Shown here: in pieces, positions 51,922 through 61,659 of the stretch
Position numbering within the stretch: the first letter of the stretch is position 1
Layout of the letters: each line of letters begins with the position of its first letter
From: Gimesia alba
Lineage (GTDB): Bacteria; Planctomycetota; Planctomycetia; Planctomycetales; Planctomycetaceae
Assembly: GCF_007744675.1 (NCBI RefSeq)
Contig: NZ_CP036269.1
Location: forward strand, 1,193,501 to 1,257,500
Reading direction: 5' to 3'
DNA: 64,000 nucleotides
Program-made: the position numbers and the translations under genes
The notes under the pieces: generated by a model
Told to the model about the DNA's origin: nothing
Databases searched by the model: none
Seen by the model: only the letters and a program-made list of their open reading frames with translations

Positions 51922-51956
51922 AAGCTCCCGATAATCGGTGAGATTATCGGGAGCTT
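51922..51956. terminator. bidirectional terminator
   Basis: AAGCTCCCGATAATC-ggtga-GATTATCGGGAGCTT is a perfect 15-pair stem. On the minus strand it is followed by TTTCTTTTT. It lies between the converging synthase gene and the 51987 gene and suits the minus-strand gene best. Confidence 0.85.
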
Positions 51957-51986
51957 ACCAGGAGCAGCAGGAACAAAGCTCACGGT

Positions 51987-53831
51987 TTATTCTACGCCAA
52001 CATACAATGCTGGGGTTTTCATAAATATGTTCATATTCGTCTGGTTGCTGAACAGGTAGAGTCTACCTTTATACCAGGATGCATAATCCAGAGTTCCTTC
52101 TTTGTCATCCTGATGATCAACTAACAGTACAAGGTCACTTCCACCGGCAGCGGGTGCATATTTTGCAGGCTCCCGGTCAAATTTCAGTTTATTCTCGAGT
52201 GAAGCGAACTGATAGTTCATCGATTTGTAAGATGAACTAAACTCAGGTCGAGCATCAACGAGCAGTCTGTTGTCGCGTAAAGCGACCGGGCAGAAGCCTT
52301 TCAGGCCTTTAATATTGCCCCGGCTGGCGATGAGTGCCAGTTTCTTTTCAATCGAGCTGTCTGGCTCTGTCGTTGCGATCTGTTTCTTCGGTTGAACAGG
52401 TGGCGCATCCAGTTTTCGTTCCGGTTGTGGCTTGAATGGATTGTCTTCTGGTTTCTCCATTTCTTTTTCTGCCACTTTAGGAGCGGGAACTTCGAACGGA
52501 TTGACTTCTTTTTCAGGAGTCGCTTCAGCCGCGGGCTGCGGTTCAAATGGATTCACCTCTTTTTTCGGCGTTTCCTGAGCCACCTGTGGCGTCTCTTCTT
52601 TGGCAGGTACTGTCGGTTTTTCTGCAGACTTTTTCAGGCCGTCTTCTTCCAGTACCAGGCCACTGAAGGGCGTCGACTTGGTTGATTCCTTTGCCGGTGC
52701 CTCCTGAGCCACTTTGGGTTTCTTGAGGCCGTCAGCTTCCTCTTCTGACATTTCCGGAAACAGATTCTTGAAATCATCTTCCGGGCTGATGATGATTTTT
52801 TCTTGAGCCACTTCGACCGTCTTTTCTTCGATCAGCGGAGTTTCCGCAGCAGATTCTTTGGCAGCAGCAATTCGTTGCTCTTCAAGCCGTTCGGCTGCTT
52901 CTTCTTCTAACTCTTTCAGCTCTTCATCATCCAGTTCTTCTGTTGCTGGCATCGGAGTCTTGGCAATCGATTCTGTGTTTTCAACAGGCGTCTGTGGTCC
53001 TGCGACAATCGATGGTTGAGCCGGAGCCGGTGCTGCTGGCAGTTGTGGTTGGGCTGGTGCTATTGTTTTTTCCATTACAGGAGTGTTAACAGGTGCCTTT
53101 TTCACAACTTGATGCGACTGAGGAAGACGCTTGGGAGTTTGCTTTGTTTTAGCTGGTAAGAATTTTTCATACCATTTCTTTTTTTCTTCCATTTTTGGAA
53201 TGAGATGTTGTTGGGCTGCACCGGCAACATTCTGCTGGACGGGAGCAGCCTGCGTTGCAGGGGGCGGGTTCACCACACCCCGTCCTGCAGCAGAACCGGA
53301 GTTGGCTGTTTTCGGTAATGCATCTAACCGCATCGGAGGCATCTGCCGACCATCTCTACGGTACAATGCTTCCAGTTGACGCTGAATTTCACTTTGACCA
53401 GGCTTTGCATTCGGTTGAGGGACCGCAGTCTGATATTGCGGGCCAGCAGTTTGATTGCCGCCTCGGACGATGACCGGACGCTTTTCCTCTGGTTTCTTAG
53501 TTTGCGTCTTGCTCTTGCTGCTCTTCTTCTTCTGAAAGAATCCTCTCGGCTTCAGAGTTAATCCTACCTGCTGAATTTGAGATGGTTGCTTTTCAGTTTG
53601 TTGGGAAAGAACACGCGGTTTTGCAGTACTACGTGCTGAATGCATTTCACGCTGAATGGCATTCATGAGAGTGTTTTTTGGGTTCCGCACTGTCCTGGTG
53701 CTTTGCTGCCTACTGGAATTGATCTGAACGGAGTCTTCCTCCGCTGACAGAAAATTCGAATTCGTCAACACTAAGCCAGAAATCGCGCTGAATATTAAAA
53801 CGCGAGCGGAGAAGCGAGTTCCTGCTTTCAT
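51987..53831 (-). CDS. disordered exported protein with YHS-like end
   Basis: A signal peptide (MKAGTRFSARVLIFSAISGL, cleavage near LSAEED) precedes roughly 480 residues of low-complexity sequence rich in Lys, Glu, Pro and Ala. This part carries a Glu-rich helix (ELDDEELKELEEEAAERLEE) and three NPF repeats (NPFEPQP, NPFEVPAP, NPFKPQP). The last 110 residues fold-like segment resembles a YHS domain: LKGFCPVALRDNRLLVDARP, FASLENKLKFDREPAKYAPA, LVDHQDDKEGTLDYASWYKG. YHS domains often bind metal or join copper-type proteins. ATG 53831 is preferred to ATG 53882 because a clean signal peptide begins there. Confidence 0.65.
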   Translation of the reverse strand: MKAGTRFSARVLIFSAISGLVLTNSNFLSAEEDSVQINSSRQQSTRTVRNPKNTLMNAIQREMHSARSTAKPRVLSQQTEKQPSQIQQVGLTLKPRGFFQKKKSSKSKTQTKKPEEKRPVIVRGGNQTAGPQYQTAVPQPNAKPGQSEIQRQLEALYRRDGRQMPPMRLDALPKTANSGSAAGRGVVNPPPATQAAPVQQNVAGAAQQHLIPKMEEKKKWYEKFLPAKTKQTPKRLPQSHQVVKKAPVNTPVMEKTIAPAQPQLPAAPAPAQPSIVAGPQTPVENTESIAKTPMPATEELDDEELKELEEEAAERLEEQRIAAAKESAAETPLIEEKTVEVAQEKIIISPEDDFKNLFPEMSEEEADGLKKPKVAQEAPAKESTKSTPFSGLVLEEDGLKKSAEKPTVPAKEETPQVAQETPKKEVNPFEPQPAAEATPEKEVNPFEVPAPKVAEKEMEKPEDNPFKPQPERKLDAPPVQPKKQIATTEPDSSIEKKLALIASRGNIKGLKGFCPVALRDNRLLVDARPEFSSSYKSMNYQFASLENKLKFDREPAKYAPAAGGSDLVLLVDHQDDKEGTLDYASWYKGRLYLFSNQTNMNIFMKTPALYVGVE

Positions 53832-54260
53832 CTCCTGAAATCTCCTGGTTCCTGAGTCTTGAGTGGGCCTAATGACATTCATTCAGCGGCACTCAAATAG
53901 TCCCGATTTGAATGATTTCTCGATTCGACGAGACTTCATTAATCGGAATATTGCTTTCAATTGGTTGGTTCTGCATAATCGACACAATCATGCAGACTAA
54001 GCCCTGCTGGGTTTTCTATCGTCGTTAATCTGCTCCGGTTTTGATGCCTATGTCGGTTGTAGGAATAGATTCTGGCGGGATCTTTGAAACAACCCGAACG
54101 ACCGTTTTTATTGATAATCTTGCTGCAGTGTGGCTATCGTTTGTAAATTACCTGTTTTACAATGAGTGAAACCAGGTGATTTCCTACCAACATGGAATGG
54201 AATCGAGGGGCAAAGTCTGTTTCTCTAGCAGAAATAGAGTAATTAAAGGGAGTTATGCAT
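53832..54260. other. 429-base divergent intergenic region
   Basis: It lies between the 51987 gene (minus) and sppA (plus). TTGTAAA and TTTACAA form an inverted repeat at 54141-54162, about 100 bases before sppA, which may be a regulator site. Nothing else stands out. Confidence 0.4.
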
Positions 54261-55313
54261 ATGGAAGAGCAGTCTGCACAGGAGAGACCTGTAGAGAAAC
54301 ATTCTGAATCAATTCATCAGCACCAGAAACCATGTCCACCCCCACCTCCACGTTCGCGGCGGTGGCTGATACGCGGGCTGGTTGTGTTGTTGCTAATCTC
54401 AGTGGTATTCAATCTAGGTTTTTTTGCCTGGTATCAGGAATACTTTACCATTGGTGGCGGGCCGGCGGAGCAGTTTGAGACCGGCGATCAGTTTGCCAAG
54501 GAAAAGATCGCCATCATCTCGATTACGGGGACCATCATGCCCCCGTTCACCGAGCGGATCTTACGCTCCATTAAACGGGCACATGAAGATGATCAGGTTA
54601 AAGGCATCTTATTAGAAATCGACAGCCCGGGTGGGTTGGTGGCCGACAGCCATCAAATTTATCACCGACTGGTCGAATTGCGGAAGACAAAACCGATTGT
54701 CGTTTACATGAAGCGGATGGCTGCATCGGGGGGGTATTATGTTGCGATGGGAGCTGGTGAAGAAGGAGTGATTTTTGCCGAACCAACTACATGGACCGGT
54801 TCATTAGGGGTGATCATTCCCCGCTTTGATTTAAGTGGTCTGGCAGAGAAGGTGGGGGTTGTCTCCGATCCGCTTAAGACAGGTGAATTCAAGGACGCGT
54901 TGAACCCGTTTCGCAATCTTACCGATCGGGAACGAGCCATCTGGGATCATATTCTGGATGAGTCCTATCAACGTTTTTTAAATGTCATTACTGATAATCG
55001 AAAAGATCTCGATTATGATCAGGTCAAAAAACTGGCAACGGGGCAGATTTATCCTGCGACGGATGCCAAACAGAATGGATTGATCGATGAAATTGGCTAT
55101 CAGGAAGACGCGCTCGCGCGCCTGCAGGAAATCACGGGACTTAACAAAGTCTGTGTGATAAGATATTCTCATCCGAGATCACTGGCTGATGTTTTGCTGG
55201 GATCAGCGGAAGCGAGTCATATCGAAAATCGAAAGCAGGCACTTTTAGATTCGACCGTTCCACGAGCCATGTATTTTGCCTCCTGGATGGGTGAAATGCC
55301 GGGTTGGCAGTAA
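54261..55313 (+). CDS. sppA: signal peptide peptidase SppA (S49)
   Basis: The 350-residue protein has a Pro-rich cytosolic start (PCPPPPPRSRRWLIRG), one membrane helix (VVLLLISVVFNLGFFAW) and an S49 protease domain. It holds VKGILLEIDSPGGLVADSHQ, the nucleophile Ser156 in MAASGGYYVAMGA, TWTGSLGVI, and the general-base Lys in the VSDPLKTGEFKDAL region (Lys206 or Lys211). SppA digests cleaved signal peptides in the membrane. ATG 54261 sits nine bases from AAAGGGA; the in-frame ATG 54255 would be only three away. A membrane-TPR gene follows on the same strand after 41 bases. Confidence 0.9.
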   Translation: MEEQSAQERPVEKHSESIHQHQKPCPPPPPRSRRWLIRGLVVLLLISVVFNLGFFAWYQEYFTIGGGPAEQFETGDQFAKEKIAIISITGTIMPPFTERILRSIKRAHEDDQVKGILLEIDSPGGLVADSHQIYHRLVELRKTKPIVVYMKRMAASGGYYVAMGAGEEGVIFAEPTTWTGSLGVIIPRFDLSGLAEKVGVVSDPLKTGEFKDALNPFRNLTDRERAIWDHILDESYQRFLNVITDNRKDLDYDQVKKLATGQIYPATDAKQNGLIDEIGYQEDALARLQEITGLNKVCVIRYSHPRSLADVLLGSAEASHIENRKQALLDSTVPRAMYFASWMGEMPGWQ

Positions 55314-55354
55314 CGCATAACAGATGAGTGTCTCTACCAGAAAAAAACGAGCGT

Positions 55355-56185
55355 ATGTTTGCACAAGAAGAACCATTAACTCCTGCTGAGAATCCTTATC
55401 TGAATGATCCAAGTCTGTATGGTGAACCGTCACCGGTATGGGGCGTGATCTGGGATATTTTTGGTTTCCTGTATTTTCTGTTCTGGATCTGGATGATGGT
55501 TGACTGTATTCGGAAAGATCCGGACCGTTTTTTATGGTTTTGGGTGATTTTCGTCTTTCAGCCTGTGGGCGCATTTATTTATTTCTTCATACGCTGGCTG
55601 CCAACCAATCAGTTTCAGCTTCCTGAATTCGCAAGACCGTTCTTCCGCCAGCGCAAATTGAATGAACTCGAGACCGCTGCGTTACAGATTGGAAATCCTT
55701 ATCAGTTTGTCCGCTGGGGCGATGCGCTGAAAGAGGCGGGCATTGATCAGAAAAGTCTGGATGCCTATTTACAGGCTCTGGCAAAAGAACCAGATAACCT
55801 ACAGGCTTTATGGGGTGCGGCACAAATCGAAATGAAATTCAAGAATTTCGAAAGCACGAAATTACGTTGTCAAAAGATTCTCGAAGAGGAGCCGGAATAT
55901 AAATTTGGCGATGTCTCTTTGATGTACTGCAAAACGCTATGTGAGCTGGATTCTCCGGAAACGGCACGACAACAATTGGAAAAACATACCAAACGCTGGC
56001 GGCAGCCCGAGGCACTGTTCATTCTGGCGACACTCGAAGCAGATGCCGGCGATCATCAGGCGGCACGCAAAACGCTGCAGGGAATGCTCCTGGATATTAA
56101 TGGGAGTCCCAGTGGCATTGCCCGCAAGTTTGTTCGCTGGAAAAGTAAAGCGCGACGGATGCTGAAACGGCTGCCTAAGTCATAA
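55355..56185 (+). CDS. PLDc_N-like membrane protein with TPR repeats
   Basis: The N-terminal 100 residues hold two membrane helices with charged residues between (FLYFLFWIWMMVDCIRKDPD, FWVIFVFQPVGAFIYFFIRW), much like the short PLDc_N domain. A soluble part with TPR-like repeats follows (SLDAYLQALAKEPDNLQALW, GDVSLMYCKTLCELDSPETA, EALFILATLEADAGDHQAAR). The combination suggests a membrane-tethered protein-binding platform. ATG 55355 is used; the GTG at 55328 also lacks a ribosome site. It is probably co-transcribed with sppA (41-base gap), which may mean a joint role in membrane-protein quality control. Confidence 0.65.
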   Translation: MFAQEEPLTPAENPYLNDPSLYGEPSPVWGVIWDIFGFLYFLFWIWMMVDCIRKDPDRFLWFWVIFVFQPVGAFIYFFIRWLPTNQFQLPEFARPFFRQRKLNELETAALQIGNPYQFVRWGDALKEAGIDQKSLDAYLQALAKEPDNLQALWGAAQIEMKFKNFESTKLRCQKILEEEPEYKFGDVSLMYCKTLCELDSPETARQQLEKHTKRWRQPEALFILATLEADAGDHQAARKTLQGMLLDINGSPSGIARKFVRWKSKARRMLKRLPKS

Positions 56186-56228
56186 GATGCCGGCAAGGAC
56201 ATTTTTGTTTCGCAGCATCTTTTCAAAC

Positions 56229-57176
56229 TCAGGTTTTCTGACCCGCCCGGCGAAAATTATCAGCATGGAATTGCATGATTTTGAGCCCCTCTTTCTCATA
56301 GATCTGCACCGCGCTATGGGGTACATCGGGGACGATGAGCTGTTCAAACGGAATCTTGAGCGACTTCAAGAATTCCATGTACGCCAAATTATTCTGGTAA
56401 TTAAAACCTTTTGTGCCGACATGAATCAGGATGCGTAGTGCCGGCTCGGGATGCTTTGCATATTTGCGGGCCAGGTCATAGGTGTTGTCGCCTTTCACAA
56501 AAACGAGATTCGCACTTTCGCGCCCGTTTTGTTCTGAAATGCGTTTTTCAGTGGCATGACCGGCTCCACCCGGTGCAGCCGAACAGAAGCGCTCCGGATA
56601 CTTAAACATGATCCTCGTTGTGCCGCGACCACCTTGGGAAAAGCCTTCAATTGCGCGGCCTTTACGAGCAGCAATTGTCCGATAGGTCGCGTCGATATGG
56701 GGAATCAACTCTTTGACAAAGACATCTTCACCCATCGCATGTTCTCGATCTGGCATGTTGTAGTGGCTGACCGGTCCACCATTCACGAAGACATAGATCA
56801 TCGGCGTTACCTTACCGGCTGAAATCTGTTTGTGAATGTGCTGCACCAGCCGCACACTTTTCGTTTCACTGCCGGGACGTCCGCCGTGCAGGTAGTACAC
56901 CACGGGAAAACGCTCTGTTCTATTTTGGGGATCGTTATACTGCGGAGGCAGGTAGATGCAGTAACCGACATCCACTTTCATGGAAGGGCTGCGAAAGATT
57001 GCGTGTTGCACCCCCGGAAGTTCCTGTTTGAGCTTATTCACCCAGCGAAATGGTGGTCGCTTCTTTTTTGGCTTCTGCTGTTGCCCACAAACGGGGTTGG
57101 CGATGAGCAACATTACTGCTGCGCTGAGGAGACATAGAGTGGAATATAATTTTCGGTGATGTGTTCGGTATTGCAT
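56229..57176 (-). CDS. exported esterase-like alpha/beta hydrolase
   Basis: The protein has a signal peptide (LCLLSAAVMLLIANPVCGQQ) and an alpha/beta-hydrolase core of the enterochelin-esterase/feruloyl-esterase type. VDVGYCIYLPPQYND, VVYYLHGGRPGS (oxyanion) and IEGFSQGGRGTTRI (nucleophile Ser in G-F-S-Q-G) come first, and a His near the C-terminus (PDVPHSAVQIYEKE) completes the triad. ATG 57176 begins a good signal peptide; ATG 57212 adds 12 residues. It overlaps nothing and lies beside the decarboxylase gene. The substrate is unknown, possibly an ester of a polysaccharide or aromatic acid. Confidence 0.8.
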   Translation of the reverse strand: MQYRTHHRKLYSTLCLLSAAVMLLIANPVCGQQQKPKKKRPPFRWVNKLKQELPGVQHAIFRSPSMKVDVGYCIYLPPQYNDPQNRTERFPVVYYLHGGRPGSETKSVRLVQHIHKQISAGKVTPMIYVFVNGGPVSHYNMPDREHAMGEDVFVKELIPHIDATYRTIAARKGRAIEGFSQGGRGTTRIMFKYPERFCSAAPGGAGHATEKRISEQNGRESANLVFVKGDNTYDLARKYAKHPEPALRILIHVGTKGFNYQNNLAYMEFLKSLKIPFEQLIVPDVPHSAVQIYEKEGLKIMQFHADNFRRAGQKT

Positions 57177-57373
57177 CGCTTGTACCTGTTTCTGAGTTTT
57201 TCTTCTCATCATTACTTACTGGGAATCGCCTAGATTGTAACCGGGTGTGCCCCTCGTGTCTAAAAGCATTATCATGATTCTTTAACGTTGGTCCAGCAAA
57301 CTCCAGTATGTTTGGATCCATACACCTGGGCGCGGTTAACTAATTCATAGAAAAAGTCATCTGGGAATGGGGG

Positions 57374-59203
57374 CTAAATGATTCCATGCAACGGTCCACC
57401 GGGAGCCCCCAGTTGATCAACGCGTCGGGTGATTTCCGGGTCTTCGATGAGAGGCGGCGCATGATGCGGCTTGATCCGTGCGTCAATGACGAGCGCTCCT
57501 CGACAGCCCCAGTGTTTGTCCTTCGTAAAGGCTTCAACGCCATCGATATCAGAGGCAGGATTCGATCGCGTGAATACCGTCCAGAGAAAATTATTCAGAC
57601 TGGCAGCGGTAAATTGACTGTCGTCGACGAGGACAATCAAGGGAAACTGGTTGAAAGAATGCGTTAAAGAGAGCCCAGAACAGAAACGTCGAAGATCCGT
57701 ATTCTGTTCCTGAAAGGCCGGTGCTTTGACGGCCAGAATTCCCGGTCGACAAATCCGCGGATCAGAAAAGTCACTCGGCAGTGTCCCGCTTTCCGGGAGG
57801 GTCGTTGGTAGCTTGCGCTTCACCGAGCCCGCCGCTGCCATCACCAGTTTGGAGCCGGAATTAAATCCGGCTCCCGAGTAATCAAGCGTATCCATGGTAG
57901 TGCAGGTCTGAAAATGCAAGTCGCGATTCCAGTCAATGCGTTCCAGCAGGTGGGAGAGAAATGCTTCGATCTCTTCGGCATCCAGTTCCGGGTTGTCTTC
58001 GCGTGCTACGATCATCAGATACTTGGCCAGACTGAGTTGTCCCTGTCCCAGGATGGCATTGGCGTTCGTCAAAATTTCTTGAGGCTTGCGTTCCTGATCA
58101 TAGGGAGTATATCGTTCGCTGCCGACCGCTAACAGCAATGGATGAACGCCGGCGGCGTCGACGGCATGCACTTGATGAACGCCGGGAATCACAGACGGAA
58201 TCGCAGGTCCGGTAATTTCATGGATGATGGCGCCAAAGGCCGTATCTTCCTGGGGAGGACGCCCGACAACTGTGAAGGGCCAGATCGCATCGTTTCGATG
58301 ATAGACGGCTTCCACATTCATCACCGGAAACGGATGGGCCAGACTGTAGTAACCCAGATGATCGCCGAACGGTCCTTCGGGGAGTAACTGCTCCGGATCA
58401 ATCCAGCCGGTAATACAAAAGTCTGCATCCGCGTAGATCGGTAATCCCTGTTTGTTGCGAACCATGCGAATCGCCCGTTTGCCGAGGGCACCGGCGAATG
58501 TGAGTTCGGATAGCCCCTCCGGTAACGGCATCACGGCCGATAAAGTCATCGCGGGCGCACCACCTACAAAGACATTCACTTTGAGTGGCTCTCCTTTTTC
58601 AATTGCCTCTGCATGATGCACGCCGATGCTGCGGTGAATCTGGTAGTGCATGCCGATCTGTTTGTTCGGCTGATATTCATTCCCGTCGAGTTGAATGCGG
58701 TACATGCCCAGATTGGAATTCATCAATCCGCCTCGTTTGGGAGACTCTGTATAGACTTGAGGCAGAGTAATAAAAGGTCCACCATCATCGGGCCAGCTTT
58801 TGAGTTGCGGCAGATCCTGGATCTGGATCTGATTTTCCATGACAGGTCCCCGCGAGCGAGAGCGAGGCAGCATATGCAGTAGTGAGAAGGGGACATCGCA
58901 ATAGCGGAAGGGGTGCTTCCAGAATTGGGACGGATCGACTTTTAATTCGACCAGGTGATTGACCGCCGCCAGGGCATCGCGAAAAATATAGCGTGTGCGT
59001 TCCAGGGTACCAAACAGATTGCTGACCATCGGGAACCGGCAATTGCGCACATTGGCAAAATACAGGGCAGGTCCCCCCGCCTGATAGACGCGGCGTTGAA
59101 TTTCCGCTGCTTCCAGATTGGTGTCAATTTCCTGTTCGATCCGGATCAGTTGGCCTGTTCGTTCCAGATCGTTGACACACTCTCGCAGTCCACGGTATCC
59201 CAT
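57374..59203 (-). CDS. UbiD-family decarboxylase (MqnL-like)
   Basis: The 609-residue prenyl-FMN-dependent decarboxylase starts MGYRGLRECVNDLERTGQLI, a normal family beginning, so ATG 59203 is preferred to the TTG 24 bases earlier. Family parts are VSNLFGTLERTRYIF, NSNLGMYRIQLDGNEYQPN (cofactor/metal), GEPLKVNVFVGGAPAMTLSA and the catalytic region LLPEGPFGDHLGYYS. Its length (over 600) and the AVSNLFGTLER-type start resemble the menaquinone futalosine-pathway decarboxylase (MqnL) more than short UbiD. The partner flavin prenyltransferase (UbiX) is not in the window. It acts in the cytosol. Confidence 0.85.
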   Translation of the reverse strand: MGYRGLRECVNDLERTGQLIRIEQEIDTNLEAAEIQRRVYQAGGPALYFANVRNCRFPMVSNLFGTLERTRYIFRDALAAVNHLVELKVDPSQFWKHPFRYCDVPFSLLHMLPRSRSRGPVMENQIQIQDLPQLKSWPDDGGPFITLPQVYTESPKRGGLMNSNLGMYRIQLDGNEYQPNKQIGMHYQIHRSIGVHHAEAIEKGEPLKVNVFVGGAPAMTLSAVMPLPEGLSELTFAGALGKRAIRMVRNKQGLPIYADADFCITGWIDPEQLLPEGPFGDHLGYYSLAHPFPVMNVEAVYHRNDAIWPFTVVGRPPQEDTAFGAIIHEITGPAIPSVIPGVHQVHAVDAAGVHPLLLAVGSERYTPYDQERKPQEILTNANAILGQGQLSLAKYLMIVAREDNPELDAEEIEAFLSHLLERIDWNRDLHFQTCTTMDTLDYSGAGFNSGSKLVMAAAGSVKRKLPTTLPESGTLPSDFSDPRICRPGILAVKAPAFQEQNTDLRRFCSGLSLTHSFNQFPLIVLVDDSQFTAASLNNFLWTVFTRSNPASDIDGVEAFTKDKHWGCRGALVIDARIKPHHAPPLIEDPEITRRVDQLGAPGGPLHGII

Positions 59204-59417
59204 CGAAGCACGGTCCCATTCATACAAAATTAATTTGTCTTCGTTGCAATCAGCAGATTAACGGCTGCTGAGGAATTTTACCACGCACAAGTCCAGGGAA
59301 CACTGGATTGCTGTTCCTGTGGCATTTGCAATCCGGCATTGATCTTCTATGATTCGACTGCAGTATGATGCTTATTTATCTTTTGATCCATTTTCAGCGA
59401 AGTGTAGTAAGATCTTT

Positions 59418-60614
59418 ATGGAAGCAATAGCCAATGGAATGATATTGCTGATGCTGTCCATCGGCCATGCTGAGCTCTGGATCATGGTCATCAATCGCAC
59501 GCATGCCCTGCCGATCCATGATACCACGCTCAAAAGGTTGAGGCATGTTCTGGAGTTGGTGATCGTCCTGTTCCCTATTGTCCTGTTTCTCTCCGTGGGG
59601 CTTTACGATCCGGGTGTTTTAGTTGGCGGGGTCTGGAGTCAGCTTTCATTCTGGTGGAAGCCTGTTCTACTACTCTGCACTCTGGGATTTCTCGGCTTAA
59701 TGTATTCCGCTTTCCGGCATTTATTATACAAACCACCCCGACAACAGACCGAAACTCAGTCTGAACTGATCCAGATGCGAGAGCGACTCAATCAGGATCT
59801 GATCGGAGAGGGACCCTATCATTATTTAGCGGGGCTTCCGTTGAATCAGATCTTCAGTGTCGAATTCACCCGGAAAACCTTCCAACTCCCTCGACTACCG
59901 GCGAATTGGGACGGCCTGACGATCTTGCATGTCAGCGACCTGCATTTTTCCGGTACATTGAAACGGGAGTATTTTGTCGAGCTGTGTCGGATTGCCCAGG
60001 AAACGGAGCCTGATTTGATTATCTTTGCAGGCGATCTGATTGACGAGATGAAATGTCTCGGCTGGCTGGACGACACGCTGGGGCCGATGCAGGCACCGCT
60101 GGGGCGTTTTTTCATTCTCGGTAATCATGACTGGAATCAGGAGAGTCTTCAGATTCGACAGGCTCTAGAGGATACCGGATGGATTGATCTCTCTGTGGAG
60201 CCTTTCCAGCTGCAGTATGCAGGGAAAATACTGCAGTTGGCGGGAACCGAAGCCCCCTGGATGGGAACGCTTCCGGAAATCAGGCAAACTACTACTGGAG
60301 TAAGCAGCGAGCCAGAATCTGACTTCCTCTTGCTGGTCAGTCACACGCCTGATAATTTTCACTGGGCCGTTCGAGAGGGATATGATCTGGTGCTTTCCGG
60401 TCACACGCATGGCGGGCAGGTTCGATTTCCTGTGATTGGTCCTGTCTTTGCCCCCAGTCTGCATGGCACGCGTTATACCAGCGGTACGTTTGCCCGGGGT
60501 TCGACACTGTTGCACGTCAGTCGGGGCGTGTCAGGAATTCACCCGTTACGCTGGTTCTGCCGTCCGGAAATCAGCCTGTTAACATTACACATAACGGATA
60601 AAGCAGCGCGTTGA
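59418..60614 (+). CDS. membrane-bound metallophosphoesterase
   Basis: The N-terminal 130 residues carry three hydrophobic helices (GMILLMLSIGHAELWIMVIN, VLELVIVLFPIVLFLSVGL and VLLLCTLGFLGLMYSAF). The C-terminal domain has the calcineurin-like metal motifs: VSDLHF (Asp174, His176), FAGDLID, LGNHDW, LVSHTPD and SGHTHGGQVRFP. It is of the YaeI/UDP-diacylglucosamine-like class, which can act on lipid or phosphodiester substrates. ATG 59418 (MEAIANG) gives a sensible start; ATG 59349 would add 23 polar residues. The substrate is unknown. Confidence 0.85.
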   Translation: MEAIANGMILLMLSIGHAELWIMVINRTHALPIHDTTLKRLRHVLELVIVLFPIVLFLSVGLYDPGVLVGGVWSQLSFWWKPVLLLCTLGFLGLMYSAFRHLLYKPPRQQTETQSELIQMRERLNQDLIGEGPYHYLAGLPLNQIFSVEFTRKTFQLPRLPANWDGLTILHVSDLHFSGTLKREYFVELCRIAQETEPDLIIFAGDLIDEMKCLGWLDDTLGPMQAPLGRFFILGNHDWNQESLQIRQALEDTGWIDLSVEPFQLQYAGKILQLAGTEAPWMGTLPEIRQTTTGVSSEPESDFLLLVSHTPDNFHWAVREGYDLVLSGHTHGGQVRFPVIGPVFAPSLHGTRYTSGTFARGSTLLHVSRGVSGIHPLRWFCRPEISLLTLHITDKAAR

Positions 60615-60627
60615 ATTCGAGCAGGAT

Positions 60628-61659
60628 TTAGCGTGGTTCAGTGACGCCCGCTGATGCCTGACGCACGGCTCCATTTTCAGAAATGTGGAACTCGGCCCAG
60701 ATGGGAAGGTGGTCCGATACATTCAGGGCTTCTTTCTCAGACAGTTTGAAACGTGTCTGGAAATCATACACGCCGGAATTTCCCGTGAACTCCTGAGAGC
60801 GATGGCGGCTGAACAGTATGTTATCGTACTGTTTTGATTTCCTGGTATTGGTTGGTGTTTTGGAAACGGTCCACATTAAATCGGGAACCATCCCCAACTC
60901 TCCCAGGTGCTGATCATCGACATTGAGATCTCCCAGCAGGATCACATCGTCTTCCTGGCTACCGTCGTTGGCGACCACTCGGAAGACATCATCCAAAACA
61001 TTGAGTTCCTGTTTGGTTTCATCCGGGTCGGTATGAATGTTGATCAGGGAAAAGGTAAAAGGGTTTTCACTGGACGGACTCAGGGTTTGGAAATGAGCGA
61101 CATAAGGTGGACGGTGTAATTTGTCATATTTATCGATAACCGTGTAGGTCCACTTCTCATTTACTCTAATGCGTTCCGTGTTGTAGAAGTATGCGTATTG
61201 TTCTTTGCTGGCGGTCCTGCCTTGTCTGGTGCCGAGGAGATAGGCGTAGCGGTGTTCTCCAGAATTGACAATACTCAAAAAATCATCCATGACTGTCTGG
61301 TCTTGTGAACGAATTTCCTGGATTGCGACGACATCAAACTGCTGGACAATGCGCGCCAGAATCTGAGGAACCTGTGGTTTTTGCATTTTACTTTGACCAA
61401 AAACCTGAATGTTAAACGAAGCGATGCGAATCGTATTCTCGCTACGTGGCAAATCGATTTCTGTCGCATTCCAGTCCGAGGGGGTTGAATTGGAGGAAAT
61501 TGTAGAAGAGACAAAATCCGTAACCCAGCGGGTGACCTGCTTCGGTTTAATCCCGAAATGAAACATACCTCCGCCCATCAAACCGACCAACAGTAATGTC
61601 AGTCCGCGTAGTTTCCATGATTTGATGAACGTTTTTTTTTGTTTAGGTTTGCTGGCCAT
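60628..61659 (-). CDS. endonuclease/exonuclease/phosphatase family protein
   Basis: The 343-residue protein has an N-terminal membrane anchor (LTLLLVGLMGGGMFHFG, about 20-36) and a DNase I-like domain: IRIASFNIQVFGQSK (Asn), VVAIQEIRSQD (catalytic Glu), YAYFYNTERI, FSLINIHTDPDE, VILLGDLNVDD (Asp, Asn) and LNVSDHLPIWAEF (Asp-His). All core residues of the EEP family appear present. Such proteins cleave nucleic acids or phosphoesters outside the cytosol. ATG 61659 is used; a longer frame upstream lacks a ribosome site. It converges on the phosphoesterase gene with 13 bases between. Confidence 0.85.
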   Translation of the reverse strand: MASKPKQKKTFIKSWKLRGLTLLLVGLMGGGMFHFGIKPKQVTRWVTDFVSSTISSNSTPSDWNATEIDLPRSENTIRIASFNIQVFGQSKMQKPQVPQILARIVQQFDVVAIQEIRSQDQTVMDDFLSIVNSGEHRYAYLLGTRQGRTASKEQYAYFYNTERIRVNEKWTYTVIDKYDKLHRPPYVAHFQTLSPSSENPFTFSLINIHTDPDETKQELNVLDDVFRVVANDGSQEDDVILLGDLNVDDQHLGELGMVPDLMWTVSKTPTNTRKSKQYDNILFSRHRSQEFTGNSGVYDFQTRFKLSEKEALNVSDHLPIWAEFHISENGAVRQASAGVTEPR

